A stretch of 26,544 bases of DNA. Source: JBBQVS01 sp038211295 (GTDB lineage: Bacteria; Chloroflexota; Ktedonobacteria; Ktedonobacterales; Ktedonobacteraceae). A program made the position numbers and the translations under genes. The stretch is taken from NCBI GenBank assembly GCA_038211295.1, contig JBBQVS010000056.1:1-26544 (forward strand), in the 5' to 3' direction. Position 1 is the stretch's first letter. The number at the start of each line of letters is the position of its first letter. This document shows, piece after piece, positions 1 through 7,224 of this stretch. Below the pieces are notes generated by a model that did not search any database, was not told the DNA's origin, and saw nothing but the letters and a program-made list of their open reading frames with translations.

Positions 1-1
1 G

Positions 2-433
2 GTCTTCTTGTGGCCCTTCCTGGACAAGACATTCGGGCTGGGCCACGAGACCACCTCTGCTCATGCCTGGATACACGGAGGCTCTCCCTCCCTGGGCTTT
101 CTTAGCGGCTCCATCGGCCCCTTCGCGGGCTTTTACCAGGCCATCGCGGGTGCGGGCGTGGTGAACTGGCTGTTTATGGTTGGTCTGCTTGGCATCGCGG
201 TGGGATTACTACTTGGTATTGGGGTACGGATCGCCGCCGTTTCCGGGGCGGTCATGGTCATCCTGATGTGGAGCGCATCGTTGCCGCCCCAGAACGACAT
301 CTTCCTGGACAATCATATCATCTACGCGCTCGTTCTCGTTGGACTCGCTCTCGTTGGTGCCGGCAACACGCTTGGGCTTGGTCATTGGTGGACTCAGACC
401 AGTCTCGTCCGCCGCTTCCCCTGGCTCACCTAG
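2..433 (+). CDS. DoxX/DoxD-like integral membrane protein, 5' truncated by window edge
   Basis: The reading frame is open at the left edge (codons VF precede LWPFLDK), so the true start and probably about 50 residues lie outside. What remains (about 144 aa) has the features of DoxX/DoxD-like membrane proteins, often named after the quinone-reducing subunit of thiosulfate dehydrogenase: the WPFLDKTFGLG segment, the AWIHGGSPSLGFL loop, then hydrophobic spans around VVNWLFMVGLLGIAVGLLLG and IAAVSGAVMVILM, the loop NDIFLDNHIIYALVLVGLAL, and a basic tail RRFPWLT. The family sits in the cytoplasmic membrane. Its electron-transfer role is shown for archaeal members only, so function here is unproven. 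The stop at 431-433 is followed by an inverted repeat and then the SPFH gene. Confidence 0.72.
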   Translation, partial: VFLWPFLDKTFGLGHETTSAHAWIHGGSPSLGFLSGSIGPFAGFYQAIAGAGVVNWLFMVGLLGIAVGLLLGIGVRIAAVSGAVMVILMWSASLPPQNDIFLDNHIIYALVLVGLALVGAGNTLGLGHWWTQTSLVRRFPWLT

Positions 434-480
434 ATGAGGGACGTACCCGTTCAGAAGATTGTGGCGGCACTTCGTATCTC

Positions 481-510
481 AGGCATTGCTTCTTCCAGAT
501 GACAATGCCT
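481..510 (+). terminator. Possible weak terminator hairpin after the DoxX-like gene
   Basis: AGGCATTG (481-488) pairs perfectly with CAATGCCT (503-510) around a 14-nt loop. Only three T residues follow directly, so as an intrinsic terminator it would be weak. It lies 47 nt after the DoxX-like stop codon. Confidence 0.3.
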
Positions 511-531
511 TTGTCGGGGTGGAGTATTCCC

Positions 532-547
532 GCTTAGACGTCTAAGC
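532..547. promoter_or_regulatory. Perfect 16-bp palindrome, candidate operator
   Basis: GCTTAGAC directly abuts its reverse complement GTCTAAGC with no spacer. It sits 26 nt before the start codon of the SPFH gene, where a repressor could block initiation. Homodimer operators often look like this, but no regulator gene is adjacent and the protein that might bind is unknown. Confidence 0.3.
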
Positions 548-572
548 TGATTGCGAAAGAGAGAAATTCTCA

Positions 573-1397
573 ATGAATGTGCTCTGGCCTGCACTTGGTG
601 TGCTCGTGCTCCTTTTTGTGTTTCTCGCCCTCTCTACTATTCGTGTGGTGCAGCAGTATGAGCGGGGCGTCGTTTTCGTGCTGGGACGCTTGATTGGGGC
701 GAAAGGTCCGGGTCTCTTCCTGGTGCCTCCATTCATCTCACGTATGCACACTGTTGACCTACGAATTGTTACTCTGACCGTGCCACCGCAAGAAGTGATC
801 TCGCGCGATAATGTGACCATCAAGGTCACGGCGGTGCTTTACTTTTATGTTGTTGATCCGATTGCAGCGGTAGTCAACGTCGTAGACTTCAACCAGGCGA
901 CGACGCAGATTGGCCAAACGACCCTGCGTAATGTCCTGGGGCAATCGGAGTTGGATGAACTGCTGGCAGAGCGCAACAAGATCAACCACAATCTGCAACT
1001 AATCATTGACGAGCATACAACGCGTTGGGGGGTCAAAGTCACCGCCGTCGAGATCAAGGATGTCGAGTTGCCTGCGACGATGCAGCGCGCGATGGCAAAA
1101 CAGGCCGAGGCCGAGCGCGAGAAGCGTGCCAAAGTGATTCATGCTCAGGGAGAGTTGCTGGCCTCCTCTCAACTAGCGCAGGCCGCCGAAGTGATCAGCA
1201 CGCAGCCAGCAGCCTTACAACTACGCTACCTGCAAACGCTGACCGAGATCGCGGTTGAGAAGAACTCGACCATTATCTTCCCACTGCCAATAGACCTGGT
1301 CGAGCCAATGATCCAAATGATGCGGCGTCAGAGCAGTGTGCCAGCGAAGGAGTCATTCAACGGGTCTCACAGGAACGAGCCATCCCTGCCGAGCTAA
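573..1397 (+). CDS. SPFH/Band 7 (stomatin/slipin-like) membrane protein
   Basis: 274 aa. One N-terminal hydrophobic anchor (about residues 4-22) is followed by the Band 7 hallmarks: VQQYERGVVFVLGRL, KGPGLFLVPPF, the LTVPPQEVISRDNVTIKV strand pair, then a helical part with LGQSELDELLAERNKIN and KDVELPATMQRAMAKQAEAEREKRAKVI. This last segment is the alanine/glutamate-rich coiled coil used for oligomerisation. Length and order match prokaryotic stomatin-like proteins (slipins), which form ring assemblies in membrane microdomains. Bacterial slipins often sit beside an NfeD protease partner; none is visible here. A purine-rich GAAAGAGAG precedes the ATG. The C-terminal 20 residues (after MRRQSS) are low-complexity and not family-conserved. 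Family assignment is firm; cellular role is inferred. Confidence 0.92.
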   Translation: MNVLWPALGVLVLLFVFLALSTIRVVQQYERGVVFVLGRLIGAKGPGLFLVPPFISRMHTVDLRIVTLTVPPQEVISRDNVTIKVTAVLYFYVVDPIAAVVNVVDFNQATTQIGQTTLRNVLGQSELDELLAERNKINHNLQLIIDEHTTRWGVKVTAVEIKDVELPATMQRAMAKQAEAEREKRAKVIHAQGELLASSQLAQAAEVISTQPAALQLRYLQTLTEIAVEKNSTIIFPLPIDLVEPMIQMMRRQSSVPAKESFNGSHRNEPSLPS

Positions 1398-1501
1398 TCG
1401 TCCTTTGATTGTTCTTGTACACTGCTGTCTTATAAACGTATGTCTCTCACGTTCACGTCCCACTCTCCACGAAGAAATAGATAGATGAGAGGATACTCCT
1501 A

Positions 1502-1774
1502 ATGATGTTTGGATATGATTTTACGTGGATGAGTATGACACTCATGGTGCTTGGTTCAACACTCTGGATTGTGTTGCTTGTCGTTCTTGCCTGGGCCGTG
1601 ATGTGCTGGCTGAACACTCGAACATCTCGTCCAGCGTGGCAGACAACCTCGCGACCAGGAAGTGGCACAGCGGCAAGAGAACTTCTGAGCCAACACTATG
1701 CACGAGGCGGCACGCCTCGCACATGCCTCAGGTGGTTCGATGCATCTTTATGTAGCTTCATCATAGATAGATAG
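1502..1774 (+). CDS. Small membrane protein with a degenerate SHOCT-like C-terminus
   Basis: 90 aa. The opening MMFGYDFTWMSMTLMVLGSTLW leads into one transmembrane helix (about residues 12-36), then a polar linker and ARELLSQHYARGG. This is the order seen in short bacterial SHOCT proteins, where a single span is followed by a short helical oligomerisation motif. After YARGG the usual acidic helix is replaced by TPRTCLRWFDASLCSF, so the SHOCT part looks worn or frameshifted. GAGAGGAT a few bases upstream can serve as ribosome-binding site. The next gene starts 9 nt after its stop, suggesting co-transcription. The frame 1525-1755 overlaps it and is less family-like. Confidence 0.5.
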   Translation: MMFGYDFTWMSMTLMVLGSTLWIVLLVVLAWAVMCWLNTRTSRPAWQTTSRPGSGTAARELLSQHYARGGTPRTCLRWFDASLCSFIIDR

Positions 1775-1783
1775 GAGAATTAC

Positions 1784-1999
1784 ATGTATATACAAGAGGC
1801 AAAGGAGCGAAGACGTATCTGGTTTGGGAAACCATGTATGCATCCCGAGATTGAACAAGAAGGAGATCAAGACCAAGACAGAGCAATGGGACGGTACGTG
1901 TGTGTTGTCTGTGGATCACCGTTCAGCAATGTCTCGATGTGGGAAACCATTCACACTCATCTCCAACAGATGAGCGTTCTGGCTGAAACGCCATCGTAG
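1784..1999 (+). CDS. Small putative zinc-binding protein, unknown function
   Basis: 71 aa. Good TAGGAGA ribosome-binding site 6-7 nt before the ATG, and only 9 nt after the preceding stop, so it is probably translated as the second gene of a pair. Cys18 and His20 (KPCMHPEI) and the later YVCVVCG knuckle (Cys40, Cys43) form a CxH...CxxC arrangement typical of small zinc-ribbon-like proteins, with an acidic stretch between (EQEGDQDQD). No catalytic motif or membrane segment is visible. Zinc binding is inferred from cysteine spacing alone. Confidence 0.55.
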   Translation: MYIQEAKERRRIWFGKPCMHPEIEQEGDQDQDRAMGRYVCVVCGSPFSNVSMWETIHTHLQQMSVLAETPS

Positions 2000-2054
2000 C
2001 TGGCGGCGAGCTTATGATGCGTTTTCCAACGTAGAACGGAAAGGATTTTCACTC

Positions 2055-2165
2055 ATGTGGACGGACACGCCTTCTTGTTCTGGAGGAGACAAGGGCGTTC
2101 TTGAGAAGCGTGGCCGTAGACCGGTCGCCTACCTCAAGAAGTCGTGTCTCACGAGGATCACCTAG
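2055..2165 (+). CDS. Possible 36-aa basic peptide ORF
   Basis: ATG is preceded by AAAGGA at a 9-nt spacing, and the frame runs 36 codons to TAG. The product is rich in Lys/Arg (EKRGRRPVAYLKK) with two cysteines and resembles nothing I recognise. It fills the gap between the zinc-knuckle gene and the CPBP fragment. It could equally be chance. Confidence 0.2.
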   Translation: MWTDTPSCSGGDKGVLEKRGRRPVAYLKKSCLTRIT

Positions 2166-2177
2166 CTGATAGGTAAA

Positions 2178-2528
2178 GTGGATGTGCGTATTGGAGTGAG
2201 CATGATGATCTTTCAACAGTCAAAACAGGTTCGCTGGTGGGTGAGCCTCGCGCTTCTGGGCAATGCACTGTTTGAAGAGGTCATCTTCCATGGTTTTCTG
2301 CTGCCGCAGTGCTTCTTCCTGGTGCGTGGCTTGACGTCTCGTCCGCGCACTCGCCCTCTAGTCGCTCTCCTGGTTTCGCAACTCCTGTTTGCTTTCTACC
2401 ATATCCCTCTCAGGTTGAGCAACAACGTCCTCGGGGTCATTCTCTTCTATGTCTTTGCGACACTCGTGCTCCTGTTCTGGCCCCTCTTCACGAAGAGAAG
2501 AGCGATAGCACTGCCTGTTCACAAGTGA
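2178..2528 (+). CDS. Truncated CPBP (CAAX/ABI) family intramembrane protease
   Basis: 116 aa, roughly half the usual length. The core FEEVIFHGFLLP corresponds to CPBP motif 1 (EExxxR), but the arginine position is His. FAFYHIP is motif 2 (FxxxH). Two hydrophobic segments surround them (SLALLGNALFEEVIFHGFLL; ALLVSQLLFAF) and a last one (GVILFYVFATLVLLFWPLF) precedes the end. The N-terminal spans normally preceding motif 1 are missing, and an in-frame stop lies at 2163. The GTG start has no good ribosome-binding site; ATG at 2202 is an alternative. It looks like a decayed gene rather than a complete protease: the two glutamates and motif 2 histidine remain, but the arginine and flanking helices do not. 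Confidence 0.55.
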   Translation: MDVRIGVSMMIFQQSKQVRWWVSLALLGNALFEEVIFHGFLLPQCFFLVRGLTSRPRTRPLVALLVSQLLFAFYHIPLRLSNNVLGVILFYVFATLVLLFWPLFTKRRAIALPVHK

Positions 2529-2653
2529 TAATGCTTCCATTTCCCAGTGTCTGTTTCTCGCTTTACGCTCCCCGAACTACCGAACGTGCCGGAGAGCCAG
2601 GGCGTTTGCTTGGATGATGAAGGTACAGATACACGCGCAACTCTGGGCCGCGA

Positions 2654-2682
2654 GTGACACGCCCCTTGCTATGGGGTAGAAT
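2654..2682 (+). promoter_or_regulatory. Predicted sigma70-type promoter for the histidine kinase
   Basis: -35 GTGACA (2654-2659), 17-nt spacer, -10 TAGAAT (2677-2682). Each box differs from consensus at one position. It points at the histidine kinase about 390 nt downstream. Confidence 0.5.
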
Positions 2683-3070
2683 AGAGACGGAGTGTTTTTG
2701 CTCTCAAAAGGACAGATGCTCTGTACGGTGGCAATGTGTAGGGGTAACGGAAGACGTATCGGGAGATGCCTTGAATGCGACTGCTCCACTGTTTTCTCTG
2801 AGAAGAGATAGACACACCATCCTGAACGAGGATGAGGCGTTGTGATGAAAGCGTCTGCGCAAAGAGCCAAGTGTTCAGCATTGATCTACAGGCCCCCTGA
2901 GTCCTCAAGAGCTAAGAAGGTACAGTCACGTATGACCCAATTGTGTAGGAAGCTTTGTACCATTCCAGGATCAGACCAGACGATGTCCTGGTGTGTGTGT
3001 CGTATGCCGGGAGACTGTATACAACAACTGCTCTGGTGGATGCGTCACACAAGCAAAGGAGTTTCTCTTG
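2683..3070 (+). other. Long leader before the histidine kinase, no supported gene
   Basis: The stretch from the predicted promoter to the kinase start holds only short frames without ribosome-binding sites or recognisable content. I see no riboswitch class. If the promoter is right, the kinase mRNA has a leader of nearly 380 nt. The 125 nt before the promoter (2529-2653) show nothing either. Confidence 0.4.
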
Positions 3071-5101
3071 ATGAGCAATGAGCATCATAACCTGCAACTT
3101 CAGGAGACGACGCGGCAGGACAAACGGGCAATAGCATTCGCCTTTCTTCCCCCCATCACGATGGCAGAAGTGATAACGCTGCTGAACTTCTCCCCCGAAG
3201 CCGTAGTCCTTGTCGATGCTAGGGGGACCATTGTGCTCCTGAATGAACAGGCCGCAGCCTTGTTCGGATACGCTCGATCAGAGCTGGAGCGTCAGGTTCT
3301 GGACCTGTTGTTGCCTGAGCGTTTCCATACTGCCCATGGTGCCCATCGGCGCGGGTATATGAGGACGCATCGTCCTCGACCAATGGGGGAGGGTCTTGAC
3401 CTGGTGGGGCGACGCAAGGATGGCAGCGAGTTTCCGGTGGATATCAGTTTACGCCCCGTCCTGCTGGAACAGGCACTTCATGTGCTAGGCTCGATCCGTG
3501 ATGTCTCCACTCAACGTCGGCTGGAACGTGAGCGGTTGCAGCAGTCGGAACAGCTGGTTGTGCAAAGCACCCTCATCAATCTGGCTCATGACGCGATCCT
3601 GGTGCGTGATCCGATTAGCCGCGTCCTCTCCTGGAACCGTGGTGCCGAAGAACTCTACGGGTGGAGCGAGAAGCAGGCCCTGGGACGCATCAGCTATACG
3701 CTACTCAAGACGCGCTTTCCCACGAGTCGTGCCGTGGTCGAGGCGCAATTAGAACATGAGGTCCAGTGGGAAGGGGAATTGGTGAATACCCGACGTGATG
3801 GCCGCACGGTGGTGGTCGAAAGCCGCCAGGTCGTGATTCGTGATGCCCAGGGAGCGACAAAGGCCATTTTAGAGATTGATCGAGACATCACGGAGCGAAA
3901 ACGCTTCGCACAAGCACAGACGGCCGTTCACAGTGAACTCATCTCCCAGCACACCTTCTTGCAGCAACTGTTGGACATCATTCCTAGTAGCGTTTATGTG
4001 GTGCATGGACACGAGGCTCGCCTGGTACTGGCTAATCGCGCGGCAGCAAGCATCTGGGGAGCGGTCTGGCCCCCCGAACAGCCGATGCGTGTGTTTCTAG
4101 AGGAGCATGCTATTCGCATTGTCGATGCTCAGGAGCACACAGTCGCGCCGGAAGCCTGGGCCACCATGCGTGCGCTGGGCGGAGAAACGGTGTTGCAATA
4201 TCAGGAGATGATTCGCCGTCCGTCGCGCTCCACCATGCCCATCCTAGTCAATGCGGTGCCGTTGTCCTCTCCTCATTGGCGGAGCTTAGGTATGCCAGAG
4301 CAGCAAGAGCAAAGCCTGTTGTCACACACGAACGAGCCACTGGCCCTGGTGATTCATCAAGATGTTAGCCTACTCAAAGAGGCGGAGTACTTCAAGGACG
4401 AATTCATTGGGATTGCGGCCCATGAATTGCGTCAGCCGCTCTCGGTGCTCAAAGTAGCGGTAGGAACGCTAGTGCTGCAAACAGCACGGGGGCATGGTCC
4501 CAGGCTCGCGGAGTGGCAGCAGGAGATCGTACAAGATTTGGAGGTGGCGACCGATCGGTTGATCCAACTCACGGATGATCTGCTGGATGCCTCGCGTTTG
4601 CAGGCCGGTCCGTTGGTCTTGCACCGCGTCCCCACCGACCTTGTGCCGTTGGTTCAACAGGTGGTGGAGGTCTTCGAGAAGACCTCTATGCGGCATCAGG
4701 TGACTCTTCAGACGAACCAGTCGACCCTGAATGCGATGATTGACCCGCAACGGATCGAGCAAGTGCTCTCGAACCTGCTCACCAATGCCATCAAGTATAG
4801 TCCGCAGGGTGGTCCAGTCCACGTGACCCTCGAAATAGCTGTGGCCGACAAGGAGGTGGAAATCCGGGTGCAAGACGAGGGTCTGGGTATTCCACGCTAC
4901 CAGATGGCGAGGATTTTTGGCCGCTTCATGCGAGCCGATAATGCTCAGGCCGCGGGGATCAGTGGAACGGGGCTGGGGTTGTACCTGTGTCACGAACTGG
5001 TTGAGCAACATGGGGGACGACTGTGGTTTGAGTCAGAAGAAGGAGAGGGTGCTACCTTCTTTGTGCGCCTTCCGTTGGTGGCTCCCGTTGCGAACCCGTG
5101 A
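3071..5101 (+). CDS. PAS-domain sensor histidine kinase
   Basis: 676 aa from the ATG with AAAGGAG 9 nt upstream; a longer in-frame reading from 2993 lacks a ribosome-binding site. Domains: PAS 1 (about 35-145, SPEAVVLVDARGTIVLLNEQ), PAS 2 (about 165-280, ending in the PAC signature DRDITERKRF), a divergent PAS-like region (about 296-435), HisKA with H-box FIGIAAHELRQPLS (phospho-acceptor His451), and HATPase_c with N-box NLLTNAIKYSP (Asn572), DEGLGIP (602-608) and GTGLGL (632-637). There is no transmembrane segment or signal peptide, so it is probably a cytoplasmic sensor. All residues for autophosphorylation are present. No response regulator or receiver domain lies in the window, so it is an orphan kinase and its partner must be elsewhere. 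Signal unknown. Confidence 0.93.
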   Translation: MSNEHHNLQLQETTRQDKRAIAFAFLPPITMAEVITLLNFSPEAVVLVDARGTIVLLNEQAAALFGYARSELERQVLDLLLPERFHTAHGAHRRGYMRTHRPRPMGEGLDLVGRRKDGSEFPVDISLRPVLLEQALHVLGSIRDVSTQRRLERERLQQSEQLVVQSTLINLAHDAILVRDPISRVLSWNRGAEELYGWSEKQALGRISYTLLKTRFPTSRAVVEAQLEHEVQWEGELVNTRRDGRTVVVESRQVVIRDAQGATKAILEIDRDITERKRFAQAQTAVHSELISQHTFLQQLLDIIPSSVYVVHGHEARLVLANRAAASIWGAVWPPEQPMRVFLEEHAIRIVDAQEHTVAPEAWATMRALGGETVLQYQEMIRRPSRSTMPILVNAVPLSSPHWRSLGMPEQQEQSLLSHTNEPLALVIHQDVSLLKEAEYFKDEFIGIAAHELRQPLSVLKVAVGTLVLQTARGHGPRLAEWQQEIVQDLEVATDRLIQLTDDLLDASRLQAGPLVLHRVPTDLVPLVQQVVEVFEKTSMRHQVTLQTNQSTLNAMIDPQRIEQVLSNLLTNAIKYSPQGGPVHVTLEIAVADKEVEIRVQDEGLGIPRYQMARIFGRFMRADNAQAAGISGTGLGLYLCHELVEQHGGRLWFESEEGEGATFFVRLPLVAPVANP

Positions 5102-5229
5102 CAGCCTCCACCTACGTGCGATGGCGAAACTCAAGGCTTCTGAGCACCACTGGAGAGATACTTGTGAGCAATCTGTGAGGGTATGCTTTGCTCTTGTGAT
5201 GAGTTTGTGTGGCATAGCTGCTATACTTC

Positions 5230-5690
5230 TGGGTGAAAGGAGGTGATCCCTATGATAGATGGAATCACACTGGCTGAGTATGAGATGGACTCTTCACGTT
5301 CCTACAACAGAGTATCAGTCTGAACTCCTTTCGGGAGACCCATGCATCCAATGCATGGGGAGGAACGAATGCTGCCCGAAGGCAGAGCGGTTTTGAAGAG
5401 TCCGCTCAAACTCACACGGCTTGCGCGGGTAATGGGAGCCTTGACAAAGATACACACGGTTTGTTTACAGGGAGCACTGAGTTGAACCCCGTCTCTCTGG
5501 TTAACCCCTTGCCGTAGAGCAGTGGGCTGGCGAGCACCCACTGGTACCTACTATTGTATTCGTGTGTATCATAGCGTCACACCTTGAAAGATGTGTTGCT
5601 GAGTCTGGACAGGTCTGGGTTTGCAACAGCCTCTCCGAGAGCGGAGAACAGTTTACAAGCCCACGCGTAGAACGCGTGGGGTACCTGACG
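5230..5690 (+). mobile_element. Hairpin-rich non-coding stretch, possible IS200/IS605-like remnant or structured RNA
   Basis: Two hairpins of the same design lie 321 nt apart: CCCATGCAT/ATGCATGGG (5339-5359) and CCCACGCGT/ACGCGTGGG (5660-5680), each a 9-bp stem with a 3-nt loop followed by G. They differ at two positions in each arm, and both changes are compensated. Between them are CTGCC-CGAA-GGCAG (5372-5385), GAGCGG/CCGCTC (5385-5407) and CAGTGGG/CCCACTG (5520-5543). IS200/IS605 elements and their short non-autonomous derivatives carry subterminal hairpins rather than inverted terminal repeats, and TnpB-associated guide RNAs are similarly structured. No transposase frame remains, and the boundaries given are approximate. 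An unrelated structured RNA is the main alternative. Confidence 0.35.
5251..5322 (+). CDS. Possible 23-aa ORF behind an ideal Shine-Dalgarno site
   Basis: AAAGGAGGTGATC (5237-5249) is almost a perfect complement of the 16S rRNA 3' end and precedes ATG. The frame (MIDGITLAEYEMDSS...) stops after 23 codons, just before the first of a series of hairpins. It may be a leader peptide or the shortened start of a lost gene, for example a transposon gene. The ribosome-binding site is seen; translation is inferred. Confidence 0.3.
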
Positions 5691-5719
5691 CTCTATCTCT
5701 TTGCTTACCTCTTCGCGCC

Positions 5720-6418
5720 CTACCTTGAAATGAGGCGGGCTATAAGGAAGGCCGCAGTCGCAGCAAGACCGCCAATAAGTGCTGTTTGAAGTGCGCTCCT
5801 CAAAGGTTTTGTGCCGGTAAACCGACCTTTGATATAGCCAAATACTAGTAAGGCAAGCAGAGTTGCAATGACCGAAATGTACAGGGCTTTTATTGCTGGT
5901 GAAAAAAAGAAGTAGGGACTCAAAGGGATCAGACCTCCAACGATGTAGGATCCCGCTATCGTGAGTGCGCTCGTGAGTGCCCGTTTGGGGTCTGGTTTCT
6001 CAAGTCCAAGCTCAAAGCGCATCATAAAATCAATCCAGGCTTGTGGCCGCTTGCTTAATGCCTCCACAATGGGAGTACTCTCTCCCTCAGTAAGACCGTA
6101 GGAGGTGAAGACATCTCTCACCTCCGCTTTTTCTGCTTCGGTCTTTTCTTTGATTTCTTGTTGTTCGCGTATGCGCTCACTGGTATAATGCTCTACGTCG
6201 CTACGAGCAGCGAGATAGCCACCAAGTCCCATCGCGATAGACCCTGCCGCGATCTCAGCAAGTCCAGCTGTGAGGATGATCGAGGTGGAACTCACCGCAC
6301 CGGAGAGACCTGCGGCCAGGGCGAACGGCACTGTCAATCCGTCTGACATGCCAATCACGATGTCTCGCACGGTCTCTCCTGCGGTAAAATGACGCTCAAT
6401 ATGCGGTGTTTGTGGCAT
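5720..6418 (-). CDS. VIT1/CCC1-family divalent metal (Fe2+/Mn2+) transporter
   Basis: 232 aa. The first helix carries DIVIGMSDGLTVPFALAAGLSG, the VIT signature with the conserved Asp and Met. Helix 2 (LTAGLAEIAAGSIAMGLGGYLAARS) is followed by a glutamate-rich cytoplasmic segment (EQQEIKEKTEAEKAEVRDVF) corresponding to the metal-binding helices of plant VIT1, then MRFELGLEKPDP and three more helices. Five membrane spans in all, as in the family. VIT proteins export Fe2+ or Mn2+ from the cytosol, usually against protons; bacterial members are mostly uncharacterised. Upstream in gene orientation GAGGAACGAGGGAAG gives a usable ribosome-binding site. Monocistronic, with divergent orientation to the DUF4342 gene. 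Confidence 0.88.
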   Translation of the reverse strand: MPQTPHIERHFTAGETVRDIVIGMSDGLTVPFALAAGLSGAVSSTSIILTAGLAEIAAGSIAMGLGGYLAARSDVEHYTSERIREQQEIKEKTEAEKAEVRDVFTSYGLTEGESTPIVEALSKRPQAWIDFMMRFELGLEKPDPKRALTSALTIAGSYIVGGLIPLSPYFFFSPAIKALYISVIATLLALLVFGYIKGRFTGTKPLRSALQTALIGGLAATAAFLIARLISR

Positions 6419-6906
6419 AGCTTCCCTCGTTCCTCAAATGTACTCTCTTCTGTTCTCATCGTTACAAGTCTACTTCTGAGAACAGAGAGCATAGACACTC
6501 ACTATACCATATTCGTCTCACATTCTTTGAGAGAAAAATCCCTTTCATGAGGAGAAACATTGCAGTCAAAGCATAGACAGAGGGTGAGCGTCTTTTGTCT
6601 GAACGCACAATGTGAAAAAACGTAAGGATACCCTTTTTAATAATCCACCCATTTTGCCTTTGTAGAGTCATCTCAATGTACACTCATACATGCGTTGTGA
6701 CCGTCCTGTGAGGATCGAGCGACCTTGTTGTGACAGGAACGTGAGGTCAATAGACGATACTGCATGTGGATGCTGGAACAGAACAACGCTCCATCCGCAA
6801 CAGCATTCATTTGGATGTGGCAATTTCATTAAAACGTTTGATGGAAGAAAATAGGATGTTCTAGATCAAAAAGCACTACAGGAGCATTTGCAGAAAAAGA
6901 ACATGA
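6419..6906. other. Divergent intergenic region, no gene seen
   Basis: 488 nt between the VIT transporter and the DUF4342 gene, AT-rich in the middle. The only frame of size, minus strand 6462-6683, has no ribosome-binding site or recognisable content. Promoters for both flanking genes should lie here, but I could not pick a convincing pair of boxes. Confidence 0.4.
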
Positions 6907-7224
6907 ATGACATACATGAAGACAGAAGCCACGAGAGATGAGCAGCACTCAACAGGATACGAGGAATGGCAAGGCATGGGCGATCAGTTGGTTCCCACCA
7001 TGAAAAGGCTCTTGAACGAAGGGAATATCCGTCGCATCATCATCAAGCATGAGGGGCAGACCGTTATAGAGATTCCTCTCACTGTCGGTGTTGTAGGCAC
7101 ACTGCTTGCGCCATGGCTCGCAGCCATAGGAGCGATGGGGGCACTGCTGACTCATTGCTCTATTGAGGTGGTGCGAGCGGAGAGTCCTAACCCAGGTCAG
7201 CGTACTACCAGATTCATCGGATGA
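6907..7224 (+). CDS. DUF4342 domain-containing protein
   Basis: 105 aa. The central part is a textbook DUF4342: QLVPTMKRLLNEGNIRRIIIKHEGQTVIEIPLTVGVVGTLLAPWLAAIGAMGALLTHCSIEVVR (about residues 27-90). It has an amphipathic N-terminal helix, a beta hairpin, then a glycine-rich hydrophobic helix probably in or on the membrane. Function of the family is unknown. AAAAAGA just before the ATG is a modest ribosome-binding site; a second in-frame ATG follows three codons later. After EVVRAE the frame runs into foreign sequence (SPNPGQRTTRFIG), which is the start of the Acg-type remnant read out of frame, so the last 13 residues are probably acquired through a deletion. Confidence 0.82.
   Translation: MTYMKTEATRDEQHSTGYEEWQGMGDQLVPTMKRLLNEGNIRRIIIKHEGQTVIEIPLTVGVVGTLLAPWLAAIGAMGALLTHCSIEVVRAESPNPGQRTTRFIG

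Noticed and set aside
2654..2845. 63-codon frame starting with GTG
   Set aside because: Its start codon coincides with the -35 box of a good promoter and no ribosome-binding site precedes it.
2842..3081. 79-codon frame before the histidine kinase
   Set aside because: No ribosome-binding site, Cys/Arg-rich composition of random type, and it runs into the kinase start region.
4469..5011. 180-codon open frame on the minus strand
   Set aside because: Antisense to the HisKA/HATPase part of the histidine kinase, which is clearly the real coding strand.
6462..6683. 73-codon minus-strand frame in the intergenic region before the VIT gene
   Set aside because: No ribosome-binding site or recognisable feature. 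Insufficient support.
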